64,000 bases of DNA, taken from NCBI GenBank assembly GCA_918797485.1, contig CAKKNE010000002.1, positions 4,430,501 to 4,494,500 on the forward strand, in the 5' to 3' direction. Under the pieces are notes generated by a model. That model did no database searches. It was not told where the DNA came from and worked only from the letters and a program-made list of their open reading frames with translations. The DNA is from Pelagomonas calceolata. Its lineage: Eukaryota; Sar; Pelagophyceae; Pelagomonadales; Pelagomonadaceae. The position numbers were made by a program, and so were the translations under genes. Below are positions 16,493 through 25,219 of the stretch, piece after piece. Positions within the stretch are counted from its first letter, which is position 1. Every line of letters begins with the position of its first letter.

Positions 16493-18603
16493 CTAGAACT
16501 TAAAGTCGTCCTTCTCCTTGCGCCGCTTCGCCGCCTTGCCGCGCGACGCGTCAATTTTTCTTTTCTGAGCCGACGTCCCCTCCGCTAGAGCCTCGCCGAC
16601 CCCGGCGTCGGCCTTGGCCCGGCCCCCCTCATACGCATCTCGCAGCGCGTTCTGGTCACCCGCCTCCTCCGGATCTATGGAAGCCTGGACCCCACTGACG
16701 TTGTAGCGCTTGTCGCTCGCGAAGAGCGTCCCCGCCTGCCTTGCTGACGCCTTGCCCTCATCCAAGACCTGGTAAAGGGGCTGCTCCGGCGTCTCGCTAC
16801 CAGCTCTTTTACGTAAATCGATCGACTGCGGCGTTTCCAAGCCAGACGACTGCATGCCACTCACAACGGACGAGGCCCCGTCCAGGGGCGTTTCTATACC
16901 AGAGGTCTCCGACGCGTCGGAAGAAGACACCTCCTCGCGTCTAGGTGGCTGCACCGTGCGAGCAGCAAACTCCTCGCCTCCCACCGCTTCAAACCCTTCG
17001 TCCTCGTCATAGTCGTCCTCGTCATCTTCATCCGGCAATTCCCCCCAATGCCCACCGGTATCTTCCGGTCGGAACGACTCTTCGGGAGCCGTTTGCTGGG
17101 CCCCGAAGACATCCCCATACAAGGGTCTCCCATACTCGTCGACCGGCGGTTTCCCCCAGCCTCCGGGGTGATACCCGAACGACGCGCCCTCGGGAATGGG
17201 CGCGTTCAGCCCGGCAACCCGCAAATTCGGGTAGGACGGGGGAGGACCATACCTCTGCATGTTGATGAGCCAGGGTGGAGGCGCGCCCTCGGGCATCCCC
17301 AATGCCGCTTTGAGTGAAGCCGACAAAAACCCGGGTCGCTTCTCCTTCAGATGCACTTCAAATTCCTTGCCCTCGTAGTAGACCTCGCCTGCGTGGCACG
17401 GACGCCCTCGCGAAGTAGACTCTCTGACGGCCACGCCGACGGCGCCGAGGCGACGCGGCGATGGCGTGGCGGTGGTGTAGCTCTCGCAGGCACGCCATCG
17501 CCGAGGCGGCGTGACAGCGCGTCGACGCCATCGCCGCGACATGGCAAGTTCAAGTTCATTAACAACACTGGGTCAGCACCCGGACCGGACAGCGGCGGCT
17601 TCGTCTGCCACTTAAAAAACGCGTCGTGCAGGACCTGGTAGTCGACGTCCATGCGGCCCATTTTGGGGGCGACGCGGTCCCGCTGCTTCGCGGCGACCTT
17701 CTTCTGCTCGTTGGCCTCTTCCACTGCTCTTCTGATCTCTCGATGCCTACGTGGTACACGGGGTGAGATGTGCATTTTCACGTGAATCGTATGGGTGTAT
17801 GGGGTTTGGACTCGAACCGAAGCTCTCGATCACTCCCGTCGCCGTTTTTTACAGCAAGGGCGCTCAGACAGGGATAACTGTTTGATGCGTGATTTTCGTC
17901 ATCGTCCTCTCCTACCTCCAAGCCATCGAGCCGACGCGGCCACGGGGCCGACGTCGCGTCGATGGCGTGGGCGCACGAATAGACAACACTGACGCATACC
18001 GGTCTGGGCGATGTACTCGGGGAGCTGGAACGGTTTTTTTTCCACGCCCCGTTTCCCTTGTAAGAATTTTCGTTTGTGGCACCAGTGTCGAGGCACGGGC
18101 ACCGTATTCCGGTAGGACTTCAGGAACACCAATAACCGCGGGTCCGAGGCCGTGACGTCGTGCGCCTCGACGGCCTCCGGCCGCGCGACGACTTGTTTCA
18201 ACTCCGCCACCGTCATGCGCGACATGGCCTTGCGCTGCTTCCGCGATAGTCTTTTTTCCGGGGCCTCGTCCTCGTCCACGTCATCTGTAGCTTTCTCTGC
18301 AGCTGGTGCCTCAGCAGCTTCCTCCACTTGATCAGTAGTTAATTCTTCGGCGGACGCGAACTTCGCGAACACGTCCTTGAACAACGACGCGGCGGCGTCC
18401 GCATCATAAGCCGCGGAGACGTACTCAACCACCACGTTTTCTTTCTTCGGAGGTGCTGGTGCGGGCGGCGGCGCGGCGGGCTCGTTATTTTTAGCCGCGC
18501 GTTGCTGCTTCTTCTTGAGGCGCTTCTTCTGGTTCTTTGTTAAGACTACGCGTTTCGGCTTGGCCGCGCCGCCTCCATTATTGGTTTTGGGGCCGCCAGC
18601 CAT
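16493..18603 (-). CDS. SF3B2: Splicing factor 3B subunit 2 (SF3B2/SAP145), 3 exons
   Basis: A component of the U2 snRNP SF3b complex that helps position U2 at the branch point. Exons on the minus strand are 18603-17990, 17746-17580 and 17388-16493 (558 residues); phases and total length agree. The protein follows the family closely: VPVPRHWCHKRKFLQGKRG, PKMGRMDVDYQVLHDAFF, KWQTKPPLSGPG joined across intron 2 to EVYYEGKEFEVHLKEK, then PPPWLINMQRYGPPPSYPN, FGYHPGGWGKPPVDEYG and the terminal DDFKF. The C-terminal acidic and GIETPLDG/GLETPQSIDL segments also match. The N-terminal SAP domain of animal proteins is absent, so the protein is shorter than the human form (about 895 residues). Both of its own introns are of the repeated type, so a core splicing gene depends on splicing introners. 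Confidence 0.93.
17389..17579 (-). mobile_element. Composite introner in SF3B2 (intron 2)
   Basis: A 191-nt intron, GTGCTGACCCAGTG to CCACGCAG on the minus strand. It holds at least three copies of the CGCCATCGCCGCG-type core in both orientations, plus the GTGGCCGTCAGAGAGTCTAC module shared with introns of the giant gene. It may record one element inserted in another. Confidence 0.75.
17747..17989 (-). mobile_element. Introner-like intron 1 of SF3B2
   Basis: A 243-nt intron with donor GTGTTG and an acceptor ending CACGTAG, chosen because it alone gives a frame-consistent total. An alternative donor (GTATGC, ten bases upstream) was rejected on phase. One CGCCATCGACGCGACG core lies about 30 bases inside the donor end. 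Confidence 0.6.
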
Positions 18604-18964
18604 GGCGCGTCGCCGCCTGGCGGGCGGGGCTGTCTGCTTTTTTGGCCCACGTATGCGATGCGGCGACTGGCGTAGGCCAAGACCAGCGTCACAGTGGTGC
18701 CGTGTGCGCTGTAGGGGCGTTGGTGCTGCTCTGGCTGGCTCGTAGGGCCGCCTCGCGCATCGACGCTGGCTAGCGGCAGTAAGATACTAGCAAGCATACT
18801 TGGTTTTAAGCTGCGGCCGCTCGCGTCAAATAGAACTGCCTCCCAGCAAGAGAAAGAGAGCTCTAGGCAACCTCCAGGGCCTCCTTCGTGGAACGCACCA
18901 TCGTCTTCGCATCGCTTCCGCCGCGAGCCGAGCACAGCAGCGCTGCAGCCGAACGCGCGCGGCA
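18604..18964. other. Divergent intergenic region with a hairpin motif
   Basis: Upstream of SF3B2 (minus) and the GT92-sulfotransferase gene (plus). It contains hairpin copy 2 at 18769-18791. Confidence 0.5.
18769..18791 (+). repeat. Intergenic hairpin motif, copy 2
   Basis: Begins GCTAGCGGCAGTAAGATACT and ends AGC. Differs from the consensus by one transition (GATAC for GACAC). Lies between divergent genes. Confidence 0.65.
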
Positions 18965-21271
18965 ATGATGGCGCGCGAGCACGGCTCACGAATACTGAAT
19001 TGGTGGCGACGATTGCGGACCTGCGACCGCCTCGCGCTATGTGTAGCATTCATTCTCGCCGCGGCATTGGTAAGAGAAATGCCGGTGTCGAGCGACGACG
19101 GCGGCACGGCCGCCTGGGACGCGCCTCCACAACCGTATGACGCGGCACGAGCGAAAAAGCAACTCTGGGGCGGCTCCAACGCCACTCGTTTACCAACGGT
19201 CGCCGCGTGCGCGCGCGTGCGGAATGAAGGACCTTACTTAAAAGAGTGGATCGAGTTCCACCTGTTGACGGGCATGTCGCACTTCTACATCTTCGACGAC
19301 GCGTCGTCTGATAACACTCGAGAAGTGTTACAACCTTACGTACAACGAGGTATTGTACGATTATGGTCCGTCCAGGAGAAGTGCCCAAAGCACCGGGAAG
19401 AGATCTGCGTGAGTCGTGAGCACGACGCGGAACATGGGGAGAGGGGTTTTCGCGACGAGTGCCTGCGGTTCAACCCCGATGGGGCGGCCTGGGTCGCGGC
19501 GATCGACGTCGACGAATTCCTCTACCCGAGCGCGGGCACGTCGCTGCCGCAGCACCTCGCGCAGAACTGCGCTCCTTCCTTAGCCTATGCTTTGGTGCGG
19601 TGGAAGGTCTTCGGGAGTGGTGGGTATCGAAGGAAGCCCGCCGGCACGTCCGTCGATGCGTACCGAGCGCGATCCGTTTCTGATGATACGGGATGCTATC
19701 CTCGCCTTACTTGTGGCGACGAATATGCTCCCCCAGTTTGTGCCAAAGTCATCGCGCGAGCGAAGTGCGTCCAGAAACAAGGCACGCACTACGTCGTCCA
19801 AGCTGACGGGTGCGAGTCGATATATGCACCAGAGGGTAGTGGCAGGGGCATCGGCAAGCTCGCCGCGCCTCTTTCTACGGATTTCGCGCGAAGTCAACAC
19901 GCGACATGCTCAGCGCCTTTACGATTGAACCACTACGCCGTGCGATCACGAGAAGAATACGTCCAGAAATTCTCGCGAGGGCGGATCTCGTCCGGTGCTA
20001 GAGATACAAAAAAAGGCATCGCGACGCGCGGCCCGAACGGCGGCTATCTCCGAGAGGTCGATGAGAGGGACCGGGAGGACTTCATCGACGCTGAGGTAAT
20101 ACCCAAAGAAACGCGGGCCTCGAAGTTAACGAGTACGAAGGATTTGATGCTAGCTGAATTTGCTCGTAGGGATTTCAGTACGGTCTTGGACGAGGGCGCG
20201 GCGGTCAAGTACGGTGCTCGACTACGCGATAAGCTGGGGGCGCCTTCACTCTCAGATCATCAGACGTGGGCCTGTTCAGACACCAGTCGAGATAGTGCTT
20301 CCCTGGAAGCGGCTCGAGTGTGGCATCATCTCACACCGATCACGCATGAAAAGGGCCTGTTCATTCACATCCCGAAGACCGCGGGCACTTCATTAAATTC
20401 GATACTGAGGGAGGCGTCTGTCAGAGAAAAAAAGACGTTCTGCGAGCTTTCATTTAAGGAGCTGGACGACCGGTCTTCGAGGTTTCGCCGGGCGAGGAGC
20501 TGCCATTTGGTGAGCGCGGAGACGGACGTCTCGGCACTGCTCCAGTGGCCGTCGCGCAAAACGGTCGCGGCGTTCACGTTTCTCAGGGATCCCCTGTCCA
20601 GAGCGGTGTCGCAGGTCGAGCACCATAGATCCGTGGGCGGCCGCATTAATGAACAAGGGGATCCCCGCACGACTCTCGTGAGGCTCGTGTCGCCGAATTT
20701 GTGTCCTCAATTAGAACGTGACGCGCGGTGTCGGTTCCTGAGGCATCCCGCAAAATGCTTGGCCGGGGGCTGGTGCGGCCTCTTCCAGAACCACCAAACG
20801 CAAATCCTGGCTGGCGCTTTACATGTGTCCGAGGAGGCGCGCGGGGCGGTCCGTAGAAGTGGAGAGAATTTGTTGTGTGCCGCGAAACGATCGTTGGCCG
20901 CCCTACCGGTCGTAGGACTGACAGAAAGGTTGGCGGACTCGCTCTGCTTGGTGTTTGATGCGCTGGGGTACCACAAAACATATAAGGACTGCTGCGTGCA
21001 CAAAAAATGTTCGTTACTGGATCGGCGGGAGACGCGGCATTCTGGGGCAGCTAGAGGCAACGCGTCCTACTCGGCGTCCTACTTTTCGGATGATGTTTTA
21101 TTGGCGGCTTTGTACGAGGGCAACGCCCTCGACTGCGCGTTGTACGCGGCGGCGGCGGAGAGATTGGGAAGCGACCTCGCGAAGCTCCGGCCGCGGGCGG
21201 CGCCCGTCCCTGCTTATTCCGCGCGGTGCCGGCGCGGGGAATTGGCGCTGCGGCGGCTGCGGGGGTACTAG
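18965..21271 (+). CDS. GT92-type glycosyltransferase fused to a sulfotransferase
   Basis: A 768-residue type II membrane protein starting MMAREHGSRILNWW, with a signal anchor at about residues 20-37 (CDRLALCVAFILAAALV), typical of Golgi enzymes. Residues about 75-330 match GT92/DUF23 transferases: VAACARVRNEGPYLKEWIEF, HFYIFDDASSDNT, and the metal-binding DVDEFLYP. From about 465 on, a sulfotransferase domain has the PAPS 5'-phosphosulfate loop (HIPKTAGTSLNSIL) and the 3'-phosphate motif (FLRDPLSRAVSQ). The frame has no stop or intron between the halves, so the two activities appear covalently joined. This would couple sugar addition to sulfation of a secreted or cell-coat glycan. Acceptor and sugar are unknown. 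A further in-frame ATG lies 55 codons upstream, but no conserved feature is there. Confidence 0.85.
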   Translation: MMAREHGSRILNWWRRLRTCDRLALCVAFILAAALVREMPVSSDDGGTAAWDAPPQPYDAARAKKQLWGGSNATRLPTVAACARVRNEGPYLKEWIEFHLLTGMSHFYIFDDASSDNTREVLQPYVQRGIVRLWSVQEKCPKHREEICVSREHDAEHGERGFRDECLRFNPDGAAWVAAIDVDEFLYPSAGTSLPQHLAQNCAPSLAYALVRWKVFGSGGYRRKPAGTSVDAYRARSVSDDTGCYPRLTCGDEYAPPVCAKVIARAKCVQKQGTHYVVQADGCESIYAPEGSGRGIGKLAAPLSTDFARSQHATCSAPLRLNHYAVRSREEYVQKFSRGRISSGARDTKKGIATRGPNGGYLREVDERDREDFIDAEVIPKETRASKLTSTKDLMLAEFARRDFSTVLDEGAAVKYGARLRDKLGAPSLSDHQTWACSDTSRDSASLEAARVWHHLTPITHEKGLFIHIPKTAGTSLNSILREASVREKKTFCELSFKELDDRSSRFRRARSCHLVSAETDVSALLQWPSRKTVAAFTFLRDPLSRAVSQVEHHRSVGGRINEQGDPRTTLVRLVSPNLCPQLERDARCRFLRHPAKCLAGGWCGLFQNHQTQILAGALHVSEEARGAVRRSGENLLCAAKRSLAALPVVGLTERLADSLCLVFDALGYHKTYKDCCVHKKCSLLDRRETRHSGAARGNASYSASYFSDDVLLAALYEGNALDCALYAAAAERLGSDLAKLRPRAAPVPAYSARCRRGELALRRLRGY

Positions 21272-21294
21272 TGTAAGCCTGTTGGATGAGTAGT

Positions 21295-21482
21295 TAAGAA
21301 CCCCCGGGCGACGACAATGGGAAGGCGTCGAGCACCTGTCGCACATCTCCCAGGTGACTCGCAATCTGCGCTACGAGCGGGTGCGCGCCGCCCAGTACGC
21401 GCCGTGCGGTCCGTTCTGTCTCCTCGAGCGTCTTCACGGCCTCGCGGAGATCGTCGGGCGTCGCGCCGTCGTCCCTCGCGAA
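21295..21482 (-). pseudogene. Fragment of a TPR-family gene, minus strand
   Basis: On the minus strand the frame ending at about 21,295 reads DDLREAVKTLEETERTARR and VLGGAHPLVAQIASHLGDV, clearly related to the C-terminal end of the MYND/RING-CH/TPR protein at 5.9-7.0 kb (GDLREAMTTLEDAGRIARR, VLGGAHPLTGAIERHLEWS). Only the last TPR and the stop remain. It abuts an oppositely oriented fragment of the same family, so this is a rearranged remnant, not a working gene. Confidence 0.65.
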
Positions 21483-21907
21483 TATACGGGCCGGACCACG
21501 AGAATACGATTATCGACGCCATAAACCTAAGCGAATCGTTAATCGCCGCGAAACTCTTCAAAGAAGCCAAGTCATTCCTACGCGAGAAGATCCGTGTGGC
21601 GCTGCGCACCCGTGACGACCGAAACGAGTTTGTACTGGATCTCCGAGCCAACTACGCACGGGCAATATACCGCGACACGAGCAGCTCACGTGGTGCTGTG
21701 CACGATGCGGTGGCGATCATAGAGGACGTCGTACGTACGAGCCGGCGGGTCTATGGAATTCGACACCCTTTCTTCGCTGAATACCAACAGGATTTGGAAA
21801 GGGCCCGCATGCGCCTGGCCGACGACGAGTCGCGAGAAGCCCTCGCCGCGCCCGCGCCGCCGACGCTCCGCCGCCGACGCCGTCGACGCGCCCCGAGCAG
21901 TAACTAG
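21479..21907 (+). pseudogene. Fragment of a TPR-family gene, plus strand
   Basis: The plus-strand frame reads YGPDHENTIIDAINLSESLI, KEAKSFLREKI, RANYARAIYRDTSSSRGA and RRVYGIRHPFFAEYQQDLER, matching the last two or three TPRs of MYND/TPR proteins, with an Arg-rich end (RRRRRRRAPSSN). There is no matching start or N-terminal finger. It begins exactly where the minus-strand fragment ends, so an inversion breakpoint at about 21,480 is likely. It could still be transcribed, but the N-terminal domains are missing. Confidence 0.6.
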
Positions 21908-21964
21908 CTTGAGTTTCACTGTCGCGGCGACAGGCGTGGAGACGTGCGTGGAGGAGACTCAAGA

Positions 21965-24916
21965 CTACATCCCCATACTTATCTCCTTCCACCGTCGTTC
22001 CGCGCGCCAGCCGTTCATCCCTATCCGGTCCCCCACGAGCCCCCAGTTCTTCTCCCCGCATTCCGCCACCGCCGCCCGCAGCGCCTCGTCCTGGACGTGC
22101 TGCTCGCAGTGGAGCGCCGTCCGACCGGTACCGAGACGAGATGCTATGGCACTCCAGTCGTCCCCCAGCTCCTCCCTGAGCAAAGCAAGGTGCTCCTTCT
22201 CGGCGCGGATCCAGGGCACCCTACCTAGGTCCAGGGTCATCCCGGCGTCGACCTGCGGTTCCTCCGCCTTTGAAGCTTCCTGAGCCTTGAGGATCTTCTG
22301 TTTCTTGTACTCCAGCGCTTGCAGAGATTTGTACAGCTCGGTCGCCTTCTCCTTGGCCGGGGCGATGCCTTCATCTTCATACGACTCGTCGTCGTCCTCG
22401 CTTTCCGGGATTGGACTATCCGGTCTCTGATAAGGTGCCGGCGCCGGCGGCGGGCCCCGCTCCACAATGCCTTCTCCATCCAAACCTTCCAGGTCGAAGA
22501 TGTCCCGGGCTCGCTCGAGACTCGCCGCCGTCTTCTCCTCGTCAATTTTTTTATAAGCCTCGGCCAGTGTCGTCAGAGCCACGGCGACCTTGACCGACTC
22601 CTTCCCGAACTCTCGTTCGTCGATAGCTAGGGCTCGTTCCAAAACAACAATCTGTCGCTCCGCGTTCCCGAACGACGCGTGCGCCGCGCCTGCACTATAG
22701 AGTGCCGACCTTATGCGAGGGTCGTCCTCACCATAAGCTTGTTCTTTTATGGACAAGATCCGTTCCATCACTTCGACCTTCTTGCTGCCTCGACTATCTG
22801 CCGCGTAGGCGTTCGCGAGATTGTACAGCGTCGCACACAACCTTAATGAGTCAGTACCGTACTCATGCTCCTCCATGTTGAGGGCCTTCTCCAGTAGTGT
22901 GCATTTCTCCTTCGCATCGCCTAGTGCACCGTGGGACTTCGCCAACGAAATTAAAGCTTGGGCCGACTCGCCGATCGTCAGGGACCGCTCCACCAGTTCT
23001 TTTTGTTTGTCAAAGGCGCCTCGATGTCCCATACAGACAGCTAGCAGGAGCAACGTCGAGGCGACCTCCGGCTCCATGTGCAACTCTTCATAGATCGATA
23101 GCGCTTCTTCGACCATAGGCTCCATCCGCTCGTCGCCTAGGTCGCCATACGTCTCGCCGATGCCCGCGAGCACATACGCGACGCGCTCGCTCCTCCTTCC
23201 ATGTAAAGCTTCGTACATCGGTAAAGCTCTCTGAAACAAGTCCCGCTTGCCGGCGTGGTCGCCGAGACAGCCGCGCGCGTTACCTAGATCCACCAAAGGA
23301 TTGGCTAGAGCAGCCCCATGCTCCGTGTAGATCTCTAACGCTCTAGAAAACGCCTCCGACGCTTCTTTAAATAACCCAAGGTCGCCCCGCGCGTTGCCCA
23401 CGTTACTCAGCACGACCCCTACTCTAATATCCGTATACCCGTACTGCTGCTCGTTTATGACCAAGGCTCGCTCGAGATAGTCTCTGGCGGACTTGACTTC
23501 TCCCAAATCTGTCAAAGCCTTGCCGAGATTATTCAGCGTAACCCCAACGGTCGGATGATTTGAACCGTAGACGTCTTCCTTGATCGACAACGCTCTGACA
23601 AGACAGTCGCGCATGCCCGCGGCGTCCCCTAGAGCGCCTTTTGCCGCTCCTAAATTACCTAACACGGCGGCGACTTTCACACTATCCGTCCCATGATCCC
23701 GCTCGTACAATGGCAAAGCTCGCGTCAAACATTTAACTTTTCTCGTCGGCTCCGTTTCGCACGAAGCTAGCTTCACGAGGGCCGTCGCGACTGACCGATG
23801 GTCTTTCCCTTTGGCCTCCTCCGTCAACAGGACAATCTTCCTCCTCAAGGATCGCAAATCAACGTCCGCGCTCTCGAGGAGGTCTGCGACGCTTTCCAGT
23901 AAAAGGTGGTCGTCTCTCGTAATCAATCGCGACGTGAGGTCCTTCAATGAACTAGATTCGGCCAACGGGAGCTGCGCGAAGAGCAGAGCGCGGTCTCGCA
24001 CAGCCCTATCCGCCCCCAAAAAGACGGCTCGGAAGAACTGCGCGCCGACGCTACCATTGTCTGCCAAGATAGCCTCGTAGGTAGCTGGCAGCGTCAATAG
24101 CACGTCCTTTCTCTGTTTGAGTTGTGTTTGTGACGCATCGAGGAAAAACGGCCGGAAGAAGCAGTACGACGCGTAGGACGACTTACTGTAGACCTCCCGC
24201 AAATGGAGCTGGAGCTCGCAGAGGTGCTCCGCCTCCCCAAGAGGCACGGCAACCGTTAACAGCAAGTCCTTGTATCCCGTTATACCGGGTTTGTCGAAGC
24301 GGTTCTTGACGCGCACGATATCCAGGCCGCGACGAAGCTTCTCGTAGAGCTCCAGGAGGTCCAACTCCGTCTCTGCCACTATCGATCCTCGCACCACATC
24401 CAAAATACGAGCCGCATCGCCTCCATAGCGTGTTTTGGCCTTCTCGGCGCAGCGACTTCGCGGCTTGAGCGGCTCGACGACGAACAGGGGCTCAGCTGGA
24501 GCTTCGGCGTACGCGGCCGGCGCCGGCGCCGGCGCCTCGGCGTACTCGCTGAAGCGCAGCGCCTGGTCCACCAGCTCCCCAAAAATGTCGCGGGCCTGTT
24601 GCGCCACGACGTACAGCGACTCGAAGTCGACCTCGGAACCATTAGCTTCGCGCTGGCGTTTTGACTTGTCCAGCGCAACGCCTTCAATATCACGCAGGTC
24701 ACGACCGTAGGGCGCCAATTCGTTATGTTGTTCCTTGAAGCGCTCGAGGTTCCTCCATAAAACGGCCTTCGGGTCGGCGGCGTAGCGACTGAGCGTCTCC
24801 GTGTCAATGGTGCCACCCGAGGCGGCCCCGTCGAAGGCGGCCGCGTCGCAGGCCACGCCGATGACCGCGAGGACCTCGTCCTTGGTCCAGCGCTGCGTCG
24901 AGGCGCCGGCGCCCAT
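21965..24916 (-). CDS. RelA/SpoT-like domain plus TPR plus Myb-like protein
   Basis: A 983-residue intronless protein beginning MGAGASTQRW, a good N-myristoylation signal. Residues about 155-245 resemble the RelA/SpoT nucleotidyltransferase fold: RILDVVRGSIV (Asp173 in the metal-binding position), FDKPGITGYKDLLL (the GY..l element) and HLCELQLHL (Glu234 in the E.Q position). Residues about 350-800 are kinesin-light-chain-like TPRs (VGVTLNNLGKALTDLGEVKS, VAAVLGNLGAAKGALGD). The end has two Myb/SANT-like helical units (LALLREELGDDWSAIASRLG and ALRAAVAECGEKNWGLVGDR). RelA-type enzymes make (p)ppGpp in bacteria and plastids, but this protein has no plastid leader and may have a different nucleotide or no activity. 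A second paralogue lies at 57.7-60.0 kb. The TPR part is certain; the RelA-like call is fold-level. Confidence 0.7.
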   Translation of the reverse strand: MGAGASTQRWTKDEVLAVIGVACDAAAFDGAASGGTIDTETLSRYAADPKAVLWRNLERFKEQHNELAPYGRDLRDIEGVALDKSKRQREANGSEVDFESLYVVAQQARDIFGELVDQALRFSEYAEAPAPAPAAYAEAPAEPLFVVEPLKPRSRCAEKAKTRYGGDAARILDVVRGSIVAETELDLLELYEKLRRGLDIVRVKNRFDKPGITGYKDLLLTVAVPLGEAEHLCELQLHLREVYSKSSYASYCFFRPFFLDASQTQLKQRKDVLLTLPATYEAILADNGSVGAQFFRAVFLGADRAVRDRALLFAQLPLAESSSLKDLTSRLITRDDHLLLESVADLLESADVDLRSLRRKIVLLTEEAKGKDHRSVATALVKLASCETEPTRKVKCLTRALPLYERDHGTDSVKVAAVLGNLGAAKGALGDAAGMRDCLVRALSIKEDVYGSNHPTVGVTLNNLGKALTDLGEVKSARDYLERALVINEQQYGYTDIRVGVVLSNVGNARGDLGLFKEASEAFSRALEIYTEHGAALANPLVDLGNARGCLGDHAGKRDLFQRALPMYEALHGRRSERVAYVLAGIGETYGDLGDERMEPMVEEALSIYEELHMEPEVASTLLLLAVCMGHRGAFDKQKELVERSLTIGESAQALISLAKSHGALGDAKEKCTLLEKALNMEEHEYGTDSLRLCATLYNLANAYAADSRGSKKVEVMERILSIKEQAYGEDDPRIRSALYSAGAAHASFGNAERQIVVLERALAIDEREFGKESVKVAVALTTLAEAYKKIDEEKTAASLERARDIFDLEGLDGEGIVERGPPPAPAPYQRPDSPIPESEDDDESYEDEGIAPAKEKATELYKSLQALEYKKQKILKAQEASKAEEPQVDAGMTLDLGRVPWIRAEKEHLALLREELGDDWSAIASRLGTGRTALHCEQHVQDEALRAAVAECGEKNWGLVGDRIGMNGWRAERRWKEISMGM

Positions 24917-25219
24917 GGTATGGTGGTGGGCAGCCCTTTTACTCAGGCGTCGGCGGACGCAGCGGTAACGTCGTCGTTGTTTAGAGCAGCGGACACGTCG
25001 CGGCGTCCCTTGCGGTCGTGTCCCGGCTGTGTGCCGCCTGGCAGTGTCTCAGCCTCTCAGGCGCTAGATTGCTAGTGTCTCACAGAGACGCTAGCAGCAC
25101 TTATCTCCACTTTTTCGCGCCGCTGGCGGCTCCCAGGGCCATAGCCGTGCTCGTTGCAGAGCTATAGAGAGCCTGTCTGCAGTGCTGCGTCGAACTAGCA
25201 GCGGTCTGAATTCTGCAGC
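24917..25219. other. Divergent intergenic region with a strong hairpin
   Basis: Upstream of the RelA-like/TPR gene (minus) and the ARM/ATP-grasp gene (plus). It contains hairpin copy 3 at 25071-25095. Confidence 0.5.
25071..25095. repeat. Intergenic hairpin motif, copy 3 (best stem)
   Basis: GCTAGTGTCTC, a three-base loop ACA, then GAGACGCTAGC: an 11-bp stem with one G-T wobble. It is the most perfect palindrome of the six copies. Confidence 0.7.

Noticed and set aside
17347-17781. Treating the three SF3B2 frames as separate genes
   Set aside because: The SF3B2 sequence runs continuously across the joins, with correct phase and total length.
17800-17870. A tRNA in SF3B2 intron 1 (a GGTTCGAGTCC box is present on the minus strand)
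   Set aside because: The T-arm stem has a mismatch and no matching acceptor stem or anticodon arm could be drawn 60 bases upstream.
17999-18000. Donor GTATGC for SF3B2 intron 1
   Set aside because: It gives phase 1 and breaks the frame with the acceptor at 17747; the donor at 17989 gives a total of 559 codons.
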